A stretch of DNA of 64,000 nucleotides, from assembly GCF_000701365.1 (NCBI RefSeq), contig NZ_KL370778.1:186001-250000 (forward strand), in the 5' to 3' direction. The notes beneath the pieces are model-generated. The model was not told the DNA's origin. It made no database searches and saw only the letters and a list, made by a program, of their open reading frames with translations. Both the position numbers and the translations under genes were made by a program. This stretch comes from Blastococcus sp. URHD0036 (GTDB lineage: Bacteria; Actinomycetota; Actinomycetes; Mycobacteriales; Geodermatophilaceae). Shown piece after piece: positions 41,053 to 50,552 of the stretch (within the stretch, counting starts at the first letter, position 1; each line of letters opens with the position of its first letter).

Positions 41053-42651
41053 TCAGCCGTTCTTGCTCGGCGGCTCACCCGCCGCGCGGGCGGCTGCGGC
41101 CTGCTCGGGGTCGTATGCACAGGCCCCGGCGATGTCGTTGACCGGCTGCGCCGACGGCACCTCGCCGGCGGGTGGCGGCGGCTCGGAGGACTCGGGCGCC
41201 GCCGACGTCGACGGGGCCGCCGGCGCGTCCGGACCGAGCAGCGCGCTGTAGGCGATCAGCCGCATCTGGTCGTAGTCGGGATAGGCGGGGCTGATCACCG
41301 AGTCGTCGAAGACGACGCTGGTCACGTCCCCGTTCTTCACCCGGTCGCCCAGCTCGACGAAGTCGTGGAGGGCCGAGCGCGGGATGTCGGTGCTCACGAT
41401 GTCGCGGGTGGCCGACGCCAGCTCCTGGTAGCTCTGCAGCAGGGTGAGCGGGTCGGCCTCGTCGATGATGGCGTCGATCGTGCAGCGCTGCCGGGCCATC
41501 CGGTCGTAGTCGGTGAGCCCGTAGCGGCCGCGGGCGAACTGGAGGGCGAGCCAGCCGTCCATGTGCTGATGGGGGCCCGGGACGATGTAGTCGTCCGGGA
41601 GCTCCTGGCCGGTGATCCCGTTGATGGGCACGTAGTAGTTGACGTTCAGCGTGATGCCGCCGAGGGCGTCGACGAGGCGGGCGAACCCGTCGAGGTTGAC
41701 CAGCACGTAGTAGTCGATGGTCAGCCCGAGTGCCTCGCCGACGCCCAGCTTCAGGAAGTCCGCGCCGGGGTCGTCGGTCGGCCCGAGGATGTCCGGGTGG
41801 GCCGCGGGGCCGTTGCGGTAGACCGCGTTGAGCAGGCCCTCGCTCTCGGTCTCGCCCTCGAAGCCGTCGGGATAGACCTCGGCCAGCGGGCTGTCCTCGG
41901 GGAAGGGCAGGTTCTCCAGGTTCCGGGGCAGGCTGAACAGCACCGTGTCGCCGGTGTCGGTGTCGATGCTGGCCACGATGACGGTGTCGGTGCGGACGCC
42001 GTCGCGGCCGGCGCCGCCGTCGCCACCGAGGAGCAGGACGTTGACCCGCTCCTGGTCCCCGAACGGGTCCGGCTCGTCGACGACGGTCGCCGACTGCCGG
42101 TCGTCGGCGAACAGGTCGTCGATCAGCCCGGTCTGGGCGACGGCCACCTCACCCACCTTGAACGCGGGGTAGGCGATCCCGGCGACCAGCGCGGCGACCA
42201 GCAGCGCGCCGACCGCGTGCCGGACCCCCGAGGCCGGCCGCGACAGGAGCGCCCGGTAGCCGAGCACGACCACCAGCGCCCAGAGCACCGCGACGGTGAT
42301 GACGGCGGCGAGCAGCCAGCGCAGTTGCACGGTGTCGAGCGCGATGTCGATGGCCGTCGACCGGCCGGCCGTGACCAGCCAGACCGCGCCGCCGACCAGC
42401 AGGAGGAAGACGGCCAGGACCGCCAGCCCGGTGCGCCGCCGGCCGGCCGCGAGGAAGCCGGTGCCGGGGACGACGGTGTTGGCGACGGTCCAGGCCAGGG
42501 TGGCGGCGAACCCGCGCGGCCGCGCGGGACGCCGATCCGCGGCGGGAGTCGTCGAGGCCGAGCCGGACCGCGACTCCCCGGTGCCGGGAACGGGCGGGAG
42601 CCCGCCCCGGGAGAGCCCGATCCGCCGGGTCGCGTCGTCGGCATCCGTCAC
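41053..42651 (-). CDS. LCP (LytR-CpsA-Psr) family cell-wall glycopolymer ligase
   Basis: This 532-residue protein attaches arabinogalactan-like or teichoic polymers to peptidoglycan. Residues 1-60 are a disordered cytosolic tail; four membrane helices follow to about residue 160. The extracellular LCP domain (about 195-430) shows NVLLLGGDGG, SLPRNL, GGITLNVNYYVPI and the arginine-rich GRYGLTDYDRMARQRC. The last 80 residues are Pro/Ser/Ala-rich. The GTG at 42651 has GGAGGAG upstream; the first 50 codons of the longer frame lack similarity. It is probably essential-like housekeeping in cell-envelope assembly. Confidence 0.87.
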   Translation of the reverse strand: MTDADDATRRIGLSRGGLPPVPGTGESRSGSASTTPAADRRPARPRGFAATLAWTVANTVVPGTGFLAAGRRRTGLAVLAVFLLLVGGAVWLVTAGRSTAIDIALDTVQLRWLLAAVITVAVLWALVVVLGYRALLSRPASGVRHAVGALLVAALVAGIAYPAFKVGEVAVAQTGLIDDLFADDRQSATVVDEPDPFGDQERVNVLLLGGDGGAGRDGVRTDTVIVASIDTDTGDTVLFSLPRNLENLPFPEDSPLAEVYPDGFEGETESEGLLNAVYRNGPAAHPDILGPTDDPGADFLKLGVGEALGLTIDYYVLVNLDGFARLVDALGGITLNVNYYVPINGITGQELPDDYIVPGPHQHMDGWLALQFARGRYGLTDYDRMARQRCTIDAIIDEADPLTLLQSYQELASATRDIVSTDIPRSALHDFVELGDRVKNGDVTSVVFDDSVISPAYPDYDQMRLIAYSALLGPDAPAAPSTSAAPESSEPPPPAGEVPSAQPVNDIAGACAYDPEQAAAARAAGEPPSKNG

Positions 42652-42830
42652 GGACGCACTCCTCCGCGGCAGGGGCTCATCCCGCCATCGTCCCATCCGC
42701 TCGCCACCCGAGCGCGGTCGTGGAGGCCGTGCACCGAATACCATCCGAACGGCGTACGGCCAGCTCCGACCGGGTGTGACGGGCGCCTCACGGGGAACCA
42801 CAGCTCGTACCGAGACGACCGGAGTGCACC

Positions 42831-43763
42831 GTGACCACCTCTGCGCAGACCGCCCTCCTGACCGAACTCGAGCCGGTGGTCGCCGACAACCTCGACCGGC
42901 ACGTGTCGATGGCCAAGGAGTGGCATCCGCACGACTACGTCCCGTGGTCGGAGGGCCGCGACTTCGCCTTCCTCGGCGGTGCCGACTGGGCGCCCGAGCA
43001 GTCCCGGCTCGACGAGACGGCGCGGGCGGCGATGATCACCAACCTGCTGACCGAGGACAACCTGCCCAGCTACCACCGGGAGATCGCCACCCGGTTCGGC
43101 CGGGACGGCGCCTGGGGGCAGTGGGTGGGCCGCTGGACGGCGGAGGAGAACCGGCACGGCATCGCGCTGCGCGACTACCTGCTCGTCACCCGCGGCGTCG
43201 ACCCCGTCGCGCTGGAGCGGGCCCGGATGGACTACATGGCCAGCGGCTACGACTCCGGGGACAAGAGCCCGCTGGAGGCGCTGGCGTACGTCTCGTTCCA
43301 GGAACTGGCGACCCGTGTCTCGCACCGCAACACCGGCCGCGCCACCGGTGACCCGATCGCCGACAAGCTGCTCGCGCGCATCGCCACCGACGAGAACCTG
43401 CACATGGTCTTCTACCGGAACCTCATGGCGGCGGCCTTCGACATCGACCCCGACCTCGCCATGCAGGCGGTGACCACGGAGGTCGTCGGCTTCGAGATGC
43501 CGGGAGCGACCATGACGGGGTTCCGGCGCATGTCCATGCTCATCGCCAAGGCCGGCATCTACGACCTGCGGCTGCACCACGACGAGGTGGTCAGCCCGGT
43601 GCTGCGCGCCTGGCGGGTGTTCGAGCGCACCGACCTCGGCCCGGCGGGCGAGAAGGCCCGCGAGGAGCTGGCCGAGTTCCTGACCGGCCTCGATGCGGCG
43701 GCCACCCGCTTCGTGGAGAGCCGGGAGCGGGCGCGCGCACGGGTGGCGGCCCGCGAGGCCTGA
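42831..43763 (+). CDS. acyl-ACP desaturase (DesA-type diiron enzyme)
   Basis: This 310-residue soluble diiron enzyme of the FA_desaturase_2 family introduces a double bond in fatty acyl-ACP. The metal ligands lie in EDNLPSYH, TAEENRHG and ATDENLHM, the two EXXH pairs of the family. Homologues (DesA1/DesA2 of mycobacteria) act in membrane-lipid or mycolate-precursor desaturation. The start is GTG at 42831, 180 bases from the divergent LCP gene. No ferredoxin or reductase gene is adjacent. It should adjust membrane fluidity and fits with the acyl-CoA dehydrogenase and synthetase of this window only loosely. Confidence 0.9.
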   Translation: MTTSAQTALLTELEPVVADNLDRHVSMAKEWHPHDYVPWSEGRDFAFLGGADWAPEQSRLDETARAAMITNLLTEDNLPSYHREIATRFGRDGAWGQWVGRWTAEENRHGIALRDYLLVTRGVDPVALERARMDYMASGYDSGDKSPLEALAYVSFQELATRVSHRNTGRATGDPIADKLLARIATDENLHMVFYRNLMAAAFDIDPDLAMQAVTTEVVGFEMPGATMTGFRRMSMLIAKAGIYDLRLHHDEVVSPVLRAWRVFERTDLGPAGEKAREELAEFLTGLDAAATRFVESRERARARVAAREA

Positions 43764-43809
43764 CCGGCGGCGCGGTGCCCGACGGGACCACTCCGTAAGC
43801 TCGGTGGAC

Positions 43810-44613
43810 GTGCGTCTGGCCACGTGGAACGTCAACTCCATCCGCTCTCGCGTCGACCGGGTGGTCGCCTGGTTGGAGCGCTCGGACGTCGACGTCCTGG
43901 CCCTCCAGGAGACGAAGTGCCGGGACGACCAGTTCCCCGAGGCCCGGTTCCGTGAGCTGGGTTACGACGTCGCGCACGTCGGCCACTCGCAGTGGAACGG
44001 TGTCGCGCTGCTGTCGCGGGTGGGGATCTCCGACGTCCAGGTGGGCTTCCCCGGCATGCCGTCGTGGTCGGCCAAGGAGGGGGTGGACCCGGCCCCCGAG
44101 GCCCGCGCGCTCGGCGCCACCTGCGGCGGCGTGCGGGTGTGGAGCCTCTACGTGCCCAACGGCCGGCAGCTCGGCGACCCGCACCTGGACTACAAGCTGG
44201 CCTGGCTCGAGGCGCTGCGGATCTCGGCCGGCGGCTGGCTGACCGACGACTCCGAGGCGCAGGTCGCCCTGGTCGGCGACTGGAACATCGCCCCGCAGGA
44301 CGACGACGTGTGGGACATGTCGGTCTTCTCGCACTCCACGCACGTCTCCCCGCCCGAGCGGGAGGCCTTCCGCGGCGTGGTCGAGGCGGGGTTCAGCGAC
44401 GTCGTCCGCCCGTACACGCCCGGTCCCGGGGTCTACACGTACTGGGACTACACGCAGTTGCGCTTCCCGCGCCGCGAGGGCATGCGGATCGACTTCGTGC
44501 TGGGCTCCCCCGCGCTGGCCCGGCGGGTGTCCGGCGCCCGGATCGACCGCGAGGAGCGCAAGGGCAAGGGCGCCAGCGACCACGCCCCCGTCGTCGTCGA
44601 CCTGGCGGACTGA
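43810..44613 (+). CDS. xth: exodeoxyribonuclease III (AP endonuclease)
   Basis: This 267-residue enzyme of base-excision repair cuts DNA at abasic sites and degrades 3' ends. The conserved WNVNSIRSR start, the QETKC glutamate, the GDWNIAP Asp/Asn pair and the final GASDHAPV His are present, so the active site is complete. TAAGCT (43796-43801) lies eight bases before the GTG at 43810, which suggests a leaderless start there; a GTG at 43804 is also in frame. The upstream desaturase ends 46 bases before. Confidence 0.92.
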   Translation: MRLATWNVNSIRSRVDRVVAWLERSDVDVLALQETKCRDDQFPEARFRELGYDVAHVGHSQWNGVALLSRVGISDVQVGFPGMPSWSAKEGVDPAPEARALGATCGGVRVWSLYVPNGRQLGDPHLDYKLAWLEALRISAGGWLTDDSEAQVALVGDWNIAPQDDDVWDMSVFSHSTHVSPPEREAFRGVVEAGFSDVVRPYTPGPGVYTYWDYTQLRFPRREGMRIDFVLGSPALARRVSGARIDREERKGKGASDHAPVVVDLAD

Positions 44614-44731
44614 CCCACCGGTCCCGGTCCGCGGGGCGCGCACGACGGCGGGGACGGCGCGGCGGTGCAGACTCGACCGGGCCGGGTCCGGGCCTCCGGA
44701 CGCGGCCTCGCCATCCACGGGAGGCACGCTC

Positions 44732-46684
44732 GTGTCAGGTCCGACGACGGCGCCCGGGGCCACCGCACCCGCGCCCGACCCCGCACCGCCGGCGCACGGG
44801 CACGGCCGCGCGCGCAACGCGCTGCTCCTCGCCGCCCTCGGGGTCGTGTTCGGCGACATCGGGACCAGCCCGCTGTACGCCCTCCAGACGGTGTTCTCCA
44901 TCGACGGCGGCGCCGTGCGGCCGACCGAGGGTGACGTCTACGGCGTGATCTCCATGATGTTCTGGTCGGTCACGCTGATCGTGTCGATCAAGTACATCGG
45001 CGTCCTCATGCGGGCCGACAACAACGGCGAGGGCGGCGTCATGGCGCTCACCGCGCTGGCCCGCCGGCTGTACTCCCGGAGCTCCCGGTCCGCGACCTTC
45101 GTCGTCCTCGGCATCCTGGGGGTGGCGCTCTTCTACGGCGACTCCCTGATCACCCCGGCGATCAGCGTGCTGTCCGCGGTGGAGGGCGTGCGGGTCGTCG
45201 CGCCGGGTCTCGGGCACCTGGTCGTGCCGGTGGCCGCCGTCATCCTCGCCGTCCTGTTCGCCGCGCAGCGCTTCGGGACCGGCCGGGTCGGCGCGCTGTT
45301 CGGGCCGGTCATGCTGCTCTGGTTCGCCGCCCTGGCCGCGGCGGGGGTGAGCGGGATCGTGGCGGAGCCGGGTGTGCTCCGCGGCCTGTCCCCGACCTAC
45401 GCCGTCCTCTTCGTGGTGGACCACCCGGGCATCGCGTTCGTCGCGATGGGCGCGGTGGTGCTCGTCATCACCGGCGCGGAGGCCCTCTACGCCGACATGG
45501 GGCACTTCGGCCGGCCGCCGATCGCCCGCGCCTGGTTCTTCGTCGTCTTCCCGGCGCTCACCCTGGACTACCTGGGTCAGGCCTCGCTCATCCTCCGTCA
45601 CCCCGAGTCGGCCGCCAGCCCCTTCTACCTGCTGTTCCCCGGGTGGGCACAGGCGCCCATGGTGCTGCTCGCCACCGCCGCGACGGTGATCGCCAGCCAG
45701 GCCGTCATCACCGGCGCCTTCTCGCTGTCGAGGCAGGCCGTGCAGCTCGGGCTGCTGCCGCCGGTCACGGTGCGCCAAACGTCGGAGCACGAGGGCGGCC
45801 AGATCTACCTGCCCGGCGTCAACGCGGCCCTCTTCGTCGGGGTGATGGTGGTGATGCTGTCGTTCCGCTCCGCGGAGCGGTTGGCCACCGCGTACGGCGT
45901 CTCGGTCACCGGGGCGCTCGTCATCGACACGCTGCTGCTGCTGGCCGTGGCCCGGGTGCTGTGGAAGTGGCCGCCGTGGAAGCTCGCTCTCGCCGCGGTC
46001 GCGTTCGGTGGCGTGGAGGCCACCTTCCTGGCGGCCAACCTGTCGAAGGTCGCCCACGGTGGGTGGCTCCCGCTGCTCATCGCGCTGCTGGTGTTCACCC
46101 TCATGACCACCTGGCGGCGCGGCCGGGAGATCGTCGCGGCGAACCGGAGGCGGCAGGAGGGGTCGCTCGGGGAGTTCGTCGAGGAGCTGTACGCGCGCGA
46201 CATCCCCCGGGTGGCGGGCACCGCCGTGTTCCCGCACCCGGGCAAGGACACCACCCCCCTGGCGTTGCGGGCCAACGTCGAGCACAACCAGGTGCTGCAC
46301 CGCGCCGTCGTCATCGTCACCGCCGGATCGGAGACCGTGCCGCACGTGCCCGTCGCCGAGCGCTTCACCCTCGATCACCTGGGCCACGAGGACGACGGCA
46401 TCCAGCACCTGTTCATCCGCTTCGGCTTCTCCGACGAGCCGGACCTCCCCCTCGCACTGCGCCAGGCCGAGGAGGCGGGGGTGCTCGAGCCCGGCACCCT
46501 GGACGTCGCCGGTGCGTCGTACTTCCTCTCCCGGGGGCCGATCCGGCGCACCCGGGCCCATGGCATGGCGCAGTGGCGCAAGGCGCTCTTCGTCGCGCTG
46601 TCCCGCAACGCCGCCGACCCCACCGCCTACTTCGGGCTGCCGGTCGACCGCACCGTCACGATGGGCAGCCCGGTCGACGTGTGA
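44732..46684 (+). CDS. kup: KUP potassium uptake transporter
   Basis: This 650-residue secondary K+/H+ symporter has twelve predicted transmembrane helices over residues 30-440 and a C-terminal cytosolic domain of about 200 residues. The family-typical GDIGTSPLYALQ start, the NNGEGGVMAL loop, FYGDSLITPAISVLSAVEG and the YADMGHFG motif are all visible. It imports potassium in response to osmotic demand. The GTG at 44732 has a GGGAGGCAC site. It is convergent with the sulfatase, 48 bases away. No regulator is adjacent. Confidence 0.94.
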   Translation: MSGPTTAPGATAPAPDPAPPAHGHGRARNALLLAALGVVFGDIGTSPLYALQTVFSIDGGAVRPTEGDVYGVISMMFWSVTLIVSIKYIGVLMRADNNGEGGVMALTALARRLYSRSSRSATFVVLGILGVALFYGDSLITPAISVLSAVEGVRVVAPGLGHLVVPVAAVILAVLFAAQRFGTGRVGALFGPVMLLWFAALAAAGVSGIVAEPGVLRGLSPTYAVLFVVDHPGIAFVAMGAVVLVITGAEALYADMGHFGRPPIARAWFFVVFPALTLDYLGQASLILRHPESAASPFYLLFPGWAQAPMVLLATAATVIASQAVITGAFSLSRQAVQLGLLPPVTVRQTSEHEGGQIYLPGVNAALFVGVMVVMLSFRSAERLATAYGVSVTGALVIDTLLLLAVARVLWKWPPWKLALAAVAFGGVEATFLAANLSKVAHGGWLPLLIALLVFTLMTTWRRGREIVAANRRRQEGSLGEFVEELYARDIPRVAGTAVFPHPGKDTTPLALRANVEHNQVLHRAVVIVTAGSETVPHVPVAERFTLDHLGHEDDGIQHLFIRFGFSDEPDLPLALRQAEEAGVLEPGTLDVAGASYFLSRGPIRRTRAHGMAQWRKALFVALSRNAADPTAYFGLPVDRTVTMGSPVDV

Positions 46685-46732
46685 GGTCGGCCGGCGGTCG
46701 TGGCAAGCCCGCCGGGGTCGCGGCCACGGCCG

Positions 46733-48226
46733 TCACTTGCCGGCGACGATCGAGTGCAGGAGCTTCTGCACCTGCTGCTGGACCTGGGCGTCCTCGACGT
46801 CGAACATCGCCCCGCTGATCCCGGCCGTCTGCAGCGGCCGGTTCGGGTACTGCTTGTAGGTCGGCAGCAGGCTGAGGGCCTTGGCGCCCATCTGCGGGGC
46901 CTGCCAGGTCTTCTCCGCCCAGCCGTTCATGAACCGGTCGTACCGCTCCCCCGGGTCGTTCCAGAGGTCGAACAGCTCCGGCGCGACGTTCGTGTACTCG
47001 GCGGCACCCTTCCAGCCCTCGCGGATGTTCCAGATCGCCTTCCACTTCCCGTGGCGCACCGCGCCGGGGATGAGCTCGGTCTCGGTCATGTAGAACCAGG
47101 TGTCCCGCGTCGAGGGCCCCGTCCCCTCCAGCAGCGCGGTCTGGTCACAGCTGTCGAAGATCGTCGGCACGCCGTCGCGGGCCTCGGTGGGGAGGTCGAC
47201 CCCGGCCAGCGCCGCGAAGGTGGCCATGAAGTCGAGCGAGCCCACGATGTCGGCGGTGCGCCGGCCGGGCTCGATGACGCCCGGCCACCACGCGATCGCG
47301 GGGACCCGGCTGCCCCCCTCGTAGTCGGTGCCCTTGGTGCCCCGGAACGGGGTGTACCCGCAGTCGGGGTAGACGTCCTGCCACGCACCGTTGTCGGTCG
47401 TCCAGACGATGAGCGTGTCCTGCTCGATGCCGAGTCTCCGGACCTCGTCGACGACCGTGCCCACGTGGTGGTCGAGCTCGACCAGCGAGTCCAGGTACTT
47501 GCTCTTCCCCGCCGAGCTCCCGACGAAGTCCGGGTGCGGCAGGTTCGGCTGGTGCATCTTCGCGGTGTTCAGGTAGAGGAAGAACGGGGCGTCGGCCGTC
47601 GCGTGCTCGGCGATGTAGGCGGTGGCGTGCTCGACGGACTTCTCGTCGATGAACGGGATCTTCGCGGCGTCGAGCTTCTCGGTCTCCTTCCAGTGCTCGC
47701 CCGCCCGGCCCTCGACGGCACCGATCACGTCGCCCCACATCTTCATGACCTCGGGGTCGTCGAAGGGGAAGTCGGGGTTGAACGTCGGATCGGTGTAGGT
47801 GTACGCGTTCAGGTGGTAGAGCGTCGTGTTGTGCATCTCGTCGAACCCGTGCTCCGTCGGCATGGAGTAGTCCTCCTCGCCGAGGTGCCACTTGCCGATC
47901 TGGCAGGTGTCGTAACCGGCCTGCTTGAGCACGCTGGCGACGGTCCACTCCCCGGCGGGGAGCCCACCGCCCTGCCCGGGGAAGGCCACCGCCGTCATGC
48001 CACTGCGGATCGGCAGCCGACCGGTCATGGCCGCGGCCCGGCCGGGCGTGCAGCTGGGCTGCCCGTAGAAGGACAGGAACTGCAGGCCCTCGGCCGCGAG
48101 CCGGTCCAGGTTCGGCGTCGCCGCTCCCCGGTTCTCCCCGCCGCCGTAGCAGCCCAGGTCGCCCCAGCCGACGTCGTCGGACATGAAGACGATGATGTTC
48201 GGCCGGCGGGCGTCCGTGCGTGCCAT
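46733..48226 (-). CDS. arylsulfatase-type sulfatase
   Basis: This 497-residue type I sulfatase hydrolyses sulfate esters. The catalytic cysteine C59 lies in S-C-T-P-G-R and would be converted to formylglycine by an anaerobic- or FGE-type maturase (none is in the window). Calcium-binding aspartates D17 and D18 (SDDVGWGD) and the GKWHLG motif are present. There is no signal peptide, so the enzyme is probably cytosolic, which is unusual for large sulfatases. The ATG at 48226 has GAGGAGCGCAC upstream. It ends next to the potassium transporter. Confidence 0.9.
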   Translation of the reverse strand: MARTDARRPNIIVFMSDDVGWGDLGCYGGGENRGAATPNLDRLAAEGLQFLSFYGQPSCTPGRAAAMTGRLPIRSGMTAVAFPGQGGGLPAGEWTVASVLKQAGYDTCQIGKWHLGEEDYSMPTEHGFDEMHNTTLYHLNAYTYTDPTFNPDFPFDDPEVMKMWGDVIGAVEGRAGEHWKETEKLDAAKIPFIDEKSVEHATAYIAEHATADAPFFLYLNTAKMHQPNLPHPDFVGSSAGKSKYLDSLVELDHHVGTVVDEVRRLGIEQDTLIVWTTDNGAWQDVYPDCGYTPFRGTKGTDYEGGSRVPAIAWWPGVIEPGRRTADIVGSLDFMATFAALAGVDLPTEARDGVPTIFDSCDQTALLEGTGPSTRDTWFYMTETELIPGAVRHGKWKAIWNIREGWKGAAEYTNVAPELFDLWNDPGERYDRFMNGWAEKTWQAPQMGAKALSLLPTYKQYPNRPLQTAGISGAMFDVEDAQVQQQVQKLLHSIVAGK

Positions 48227-48450
48227 GTGCGCTCCTCGGGATCGGGCCGCCTCGTTCGCGCCCGGACGGCGCCGGGAGGCCCCCGAGCGGCATGACGTCC
48301 GAGCAGGCGTACCGCGCTGCTGCCTGAGCAGAGGAGACCGTGCGGGACGCCGACCCGGCATCCGCCGGAGCGGATGAGACCGCTCCGTGGTGGTCGACCT
48401 CACCCGGGGCGCGGGCGGGGACCGGACCCGCTGGGGTGTCGTCCCGGGTG

Positions 48451-49550
48451 ATGACCTCTCCGGTGCTCGCCCCGTCCCGCGTCTGGACGCCGTCCCGCGT
48501 CCTCGTCACCCGCTCCGCCGCCGAGCGGCCGCACGGGCAGCGCGTGCTCGCCCGGCTGGAGGCCGCCGGCGTGACCGCCGTCGAGCTGTTGCGCGGCGAC
48601 CGGCTGCCCAACCTGCGCGGCGACGGCGACCGCGCCGCGTTCATGGCCGCCAAGGACACGCTCGCCCTCGTCGTGCCGCCGCCGTCCAAGCGCCGGCTGC
48701 AGCCGATCGCCCCGTCGGCGGACTTCCGGCTGGACCTCGCCGTGACCTGACCCACCCGCCCTGCCCCGCGCACTGCCAGTACTGCTATCTCGCCGGCTCG
48801 CTGACCGGCCCGCCGATCACCCGGGTGTGGGCCGACCTCGACGAGGCGCTGTCCGGCCTGGACGGCTACGTGGGCGCCGGCACCGTCACGTCGGGCACCG
48901 CGGCGCGCGGCGACGAGGGGACGACGTTCGAGGCGTCCTGCTACACCGATCCGCTCGCCCTCGAGCACCTGACCGGCGGCCTCGCCGCGGCGATCACGCA
49001 CTTCGACACGCACGACTGGTCCGGCCCGGTGCAGCTGCGGGCGACCACGAAGTTCGACGACGTCGCCGGGCTGCTGGACCTCCCGCACGGCGGCCGCACC
49101 CGGCTGCGTTTCTCGGTCAACGCCACGTCGGTCGACCGCCGCTTCGAGGGCTCCACGGCGAAGGTCCCCGCCCGGCTGGCGGCTCTGGGCGCGGTCGCCG
49201 CGGCCGGCCACCCGGTCGGGCTGACCATCGCGCCGATCATGCCGGTCGAGGGCTGGCGCGAGGAGTACGGCGCCCTGCTCGACGACGTCGCCGCAGTGCT
49301 GCCCCCAGGCGCCGACCTCACCGTCGAGTGCATCACCCACCGCTTCACGCCCGGCTCGAAGGAGACCCTCCTCGACTGGTACCCGCGGACGAGGCTCGAG
49401 ATGGACGAGAGCCGGCGCACGACCAAGCGAGGGAAGTTCGGCGCGGTGAAGCACGTCTACCCGAAGGAGACGATGGCCGAGCTGCGGAGCTGGTTCGAGC
49501 GCGAGCTGCCGGCCCGCCTCCCCTCCGCCCGCCTCCTGTACTGGACGTGA
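48451..49550 (+). pseudogene. spore-photoproduct-lyase-like radical SAM gene broken by a frameshift
   Basis: The two parts together read as a spore photoproduct lyase family protein. The first frame (48451-48750) gives the N-terminal region up to ADFRLDLAVT and stops at TGA. The second frame continues from 48750 with CPAHCQYCYL, the CxxxCxxC 4Fe-4S/SAM motif, and runs to the typical end at 49550 (HRFTPGSKETLL...TRLEMDESR...LLYWT). The break is a tandem TGACC duplication at 48743-48752; deleting one copy restores a single frame. The enzyme would repair UV-induced thymine dimers without needing light. As read here it is not functional, unless the duplication is a sequencing error. Confidence 0.8.
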
Positions 49551-49559
49551 GCGACAACT

Positions 49560-49622
49560 GAGGCATTGGAGGCTTTCCCCACGTATCGACGCCGAGGACG
49601 TGGGGAGAGCTTCCTATGCCTC
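49560..49622 (+). terminator. 25-bp hairpin between the photolyase-like gene and yaaA
   Basis: GAGGCATTGGAGGCTTTCCC begins the left arm (49560-49584), which pairs with 49598-49622 with one mismatch and two wobble pairs over a 13-base loop. It starts 10 bases after the stop of the photolyase-like gene and ends 18 bases before the yaaA start, so it can end transcription of the former. Confidence 0.65.
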
Positions 49623-49640
49623 GACGTAACCTGGCTCCTC

Positions 49641-50423
49641 GTGCTCGTCCTGCTCCCCCCGTCCGAGACCAAGCACCCCGGTGGGGACGGCCCCCCGCTC
49701 GACCTCGGCGCGCTGGCGACGCCGGAGCTGACCCCCGTGCGCGAGCGGCTGGTCGAGGCGCTCGTGGAGCTGGCCGCGGACCCGGAGCTCACCGCGAAGG
49801 TGCTCGGTCTCTCGGGCAAGCAGGCCGCCGCCGAGGTCGAGCGCAACGCCGCACTCCTGACCGCACCCACGCTGCCGGCGCTGGACCGCTACACCGGCGT
49901 CCTCTACGACGCGCTCGACGTGCGCTCGCTGACCCGCGCCCAGCGGGCCCGCGCCGATCGCCGGCTGGCCGTGGGGTCGGCGCTGTTCGGGCTGGTCCGC
50001 GGCACCGACGCCATCCCGGCCTACCGGCTCTCGGCCGGCACCGTCCTGCCGGGGCTGCCGACGTTGCGGGCGCTGTGGAAGCCCGTCCTCTCCCCCGCGC
50101 TCGCCGCCGCCGGAGAGCTCGTCGTCGACCTGCGCAGCGGCTCCTACCAGGCGCTCGCGCCGGTGCCGGGGGCGGTCACGGTCGAGGTGCTGAGCGAGCG
50201 GCCCGACGGCTCCCGGTCGGTGGTCAGCCACTTCAACAAGGCGCACAAGGGCCGGGTCGCCCGGCTGCTGGCCACCACCACGGCCGAGCCGGCCGACGTG
50301 GTGCGGCTGCGGGCGCTGCTGCGGCGCGCGGGCCTGACCGTCGAGCACAGCGGCGGGACGGCGCTCACCCTCGTCGTCCCGGCCGACGAGGTGACGCGGC
50401 GCGACCGCATACCCGCCGACTGA
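49641..50423 (+). CDS. yaaA: peroxide stress protein YaaA
   Basis: This 260-residue member of the YaaA/DUF328 family limits free iron and oxidative DNA damage during peroxide stress. The conserved start VLVLLPPSETKHPGG and the later NKAHKGRVARLLA motif are present. The GTG at 49641 was chosen because it opens the LPPSETK motif; a longer frame from 49566 begins inside the preceding hairpin and has no similarity. A TAACCT hexamer at 49627-49632, eight bases before the GTG, suggests a leaderless transcript. The coupling to the repair gene upstream could reflect a shared stress role. Confidence 0.9.
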   Translation: MLVLLPPSETKHPGGDGPPLDLGALATPELTPVRERLVEALVELAADPELTAKVLGLSGKQAAAEVERNAALLTAPTLPALDRYTGVLYDALDVRSLTRAQRARADRRLAVGSALFGLVRGTDAIPAYRLSAGTVLPGLPTLRALWKPVLSPALAAAGELVVDLRSGSYQALAPVPGAVTVEVLSERPDGSRSVVSHFNKAHKGRVARLLATTTAEPADVVRLRALLRRAGLTVEHSGGTALTLVVPADEVTRRDRIPAD

Positions 50424-50552
50424 TCACCCAGCGTGCTGTCGCGCGGCTTTCCGGTCGAGCCTGTTGCCCGCAACGGACCTCCCGTGTCATAACTGTGCCG
50501 AAAATGAGCCGCAAGCCGGTCGGCTCCCGTGCCCATGGGGCAGAGGAGAGCT

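Noticed and set aside
48451-49550. Programmed ribosomal frameshift in the photolyase-like gene
   Set aside because: No slippery heptamer or downstream pseudoknot is apparent and the 5-bp tandem duplication explains the break more simply; kept only as a minor possibility.
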